DNA of 64,000 bases from Clostridiales bacterium (GTDB taxonomy: Bacteria; Bacillota; Clostridia; Christensenellales; UBA1242), in assembly GCA_015069325.1 (NCBI GenBank), contig SVIV01000001.1, positions 232,052 through 296,051 on the forward strand. Reading direction: 5' to 3'. A program made the position numbers and the translations under genes. Positions 63,355 to 64,000 of the stretch are shown here, in pieces (position 1 is the first letter of the stretch; each line of letters opens with the position of its first letter). The notes below the pieces were generated by a model. The model saw only the letters and a program-made list of their open reading frames with translations. It was not told where the DNA came from and did no database searches.

Positions 63355-63822
63355 ATGGATAAATCAATCAATATAATTTTAGTTTCACTAAATGATAAAT
63401 TTTGTAAATCTGTGGGCATTCAGTTGTCGGATACCCTAGAAATGTTTAGTGCAAATTGTGAAGAACTCATTATTTATGATTTGATTAATCCAAAAGAAGT
63501 TTTACAAAAATGCGGAATAGAATATCTTAGAAAGAGAGAAAAAGCGGTCGTTAAGAATTGCAGTGAATATGAAAATACTGTGATAACTGTAAGTTATGAT
63601 TTGTTTAAATCTTATAGTGATTTGTTTAATCGTTCGCTTAAAGTTTATATAAAGTTGCCACAAGGCAAACAAGATAAAGTTCCAAACTCTTTGGATTATG
63701 TTGTTCGTGATGAGTTGTTGACTAAAAATAGCGACATTACTGTTGAACTGGAACAAAAATCAAACAAAAAGTGCATTGATTTACTATTAAAAAAATTGGG
63801 AGATTATTATGAAAATTGCTGA
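63355..63822 (+). CDS. Degenerate shikimate-kinase-like protein
   Basis: 155 residues, close to shikimate kinase length. Secondary pattern and spacing follow that family: beta-1 'Ile-Asn-Ile-Ile-Leu-Val', a region like 'Gly-Glu-x-x-Phe-Arg-x-x-Glu' ('Gly-Ile-Glu-Tyr-Leu-Arg-Lys-Arg-Glu'), and 'Thr-Val-Ile-Thr-Val-Ser' near the Gly-Gly-Gly position. The Walker A loop is replaced by Ser-Leu-Asn-Asp-Lys-Phe-Cys-Lys-Ser and the Gly-Gly-Gly is lost, so kinase activity is unlikely. The frame upstream to 63328 runs through the promoter. It overlaps the transketolase start by 14 nt. Confidence 0.6.
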   Translation: MDKSINIILVSLNDKFCKSVGIQLSDTLEMFSANCEELIIYDLINPKEVLQKCGIEYLRKREKAVVKNCSEYENTVITVSYDLFKSYSDLFNRSLKVYIKLPQGKQDKVPNSLDYVVRDELLTKNSDITVELEQKSNKKCIDLLLKKLGDYYENC

Positions 63823-64000
63823 AAAAACATTAAATTATGTTAAGTCATTGACTGCTCAGTCGATAGCTGTTGCAAAAAATGGACATACGGGTTCTTGTCT
63901 CGGTGCAAGTGCAATAATGCTTGCATTATTTAAAGACCATTATAATTTTGATGTTTCTGATACTGATTTCTTGAATAGAGATAGATTTATTTTGTCAGCA
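63809..64000 (+). CDS. tkt: Transketolase, N-terminal part (cut by window end)
   Basis: Thiamine-diphosphate enzyme of the pentose phosphate pathway. Only the first 64 codons are present. 'Val-Lys-Ser-Leu-Thr-Ala-Gln-Ser-Ile-Ala' followed by Lys-Asn-Gly-His-Thr-Gly-Ser-Cys-Leu-Gly-Ala matches the N-terminal substrate and cofactor-binding region (Ser-Gly-His-Pro-Gly in most members), and the end 'Asn-Arg-Asp-Arg-Phe-Ile-Leu-Ser-Ala' fits the next conserved block. Full-length or N-subunit type cannot be decided for certain; the pattern favours full length. GGGAG SD 6 nt before the ATG. Confidence 0.88.
   Translation, partial: MKIAEKTLNYVKSLTAQSIAVAKNGHTGSCLGASAIMLALFKDHYNFDVSDTDFLNRDRFILSA

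Overview
The window is a 64 kb, AT-rich chromosomal segment of a spore-forming, Gram-positive-type bacterium, most likely an uncultured member of the Clostridia (Bacillota). The basis for this is a complete GerA-type germinant receptor operon, spoIIID, a spoIIQ-like gene, spoVB, a pth-mfd-foldase block, purine-rich Shine-Dalgarno (SD) sites with many ATG and some TTG starts, lipoprotein signals, and the rpoB/rpoC variants. I see no phage, insertion sequence, integrase or CRISPR array. The layout looks like core genome with several unusual accessory membrane and surface genes. Names below rest on motif recognition only; no database search was possible.

Layout. 1-6.7 kb: the end of leuS, a convergent acidic-tailed membrane protein, a membrane-anchored fibronectin-like protein and the gerA-gerB-gerC operon. 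6.8-12.9 kb: ftsH with a SHOCT-like tail and a translationally coupled membrane partner, a small secreted-protein gene interrupted by a frameshift, and a P-type ATPase on the minus strand. 13-16.3 kb: the CCA-adding enzyme and a 675-residue protein with two HEPN-like R-x4-H motifs. 16.3-22.4 kb: a VanW/G5 protein, a TVP38 membrane protein, SpoVB, a YetF-DUF4363 pair and a surface protein. 22.5-30.2 kb: a degenerate GlmU-like gene, pth, mfd, a PrsA/SurA-like lipoprotein and a flippase-like membrane protein; the glmU-pth-mfd order matches Bacillus. 30.2-35.9 kb: small secreted or membrane proteins, a SpoIIQ-like M23 protein, three tandem acyl carrier proteins with separate promoters, spoIIID, a lipoprotein, hflX and a DUF1858 protein.

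35.9-50.6 kb: a PRC-barrel protein, an orphan VirB4-type ATPase and, 53 bp after it, a giant 3682-residue lipoprotein with about 17 GLUG-like repeats. This pair, with no other type IV secretion genes in view, is the best candidate in the window for an undescribed surface or secretion system. 50.6-58.2 kb: rpoB-rpoC behind a strong promoter and a leader hairpin resembling an attenuator; RpoB has Gln where rifampicin-sensitive enzymes have His (E. coli 526). 58.2-64 kb: a P-loop kinase-like protein, a C39-like cysteine protease homologue, a possible small RNA, an Ig-like (Big_2) anchored protein, tRNA-Glu, a patatin-like esterase, a ComEC-type metallo-hydrolase, a degenerate shikimate-kinase-like protein and the start of transketolase.

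A theme across the window is leaderless or nearly leaderless transcription. At least six genes have a recognisable housekeeping promoter whose -10 box ends only 6-7 nt before the ATG, with no SD site, next to ordinary SD-led genes. Convergent genes share compact bidirectional terminators that often overlap their stop codons.
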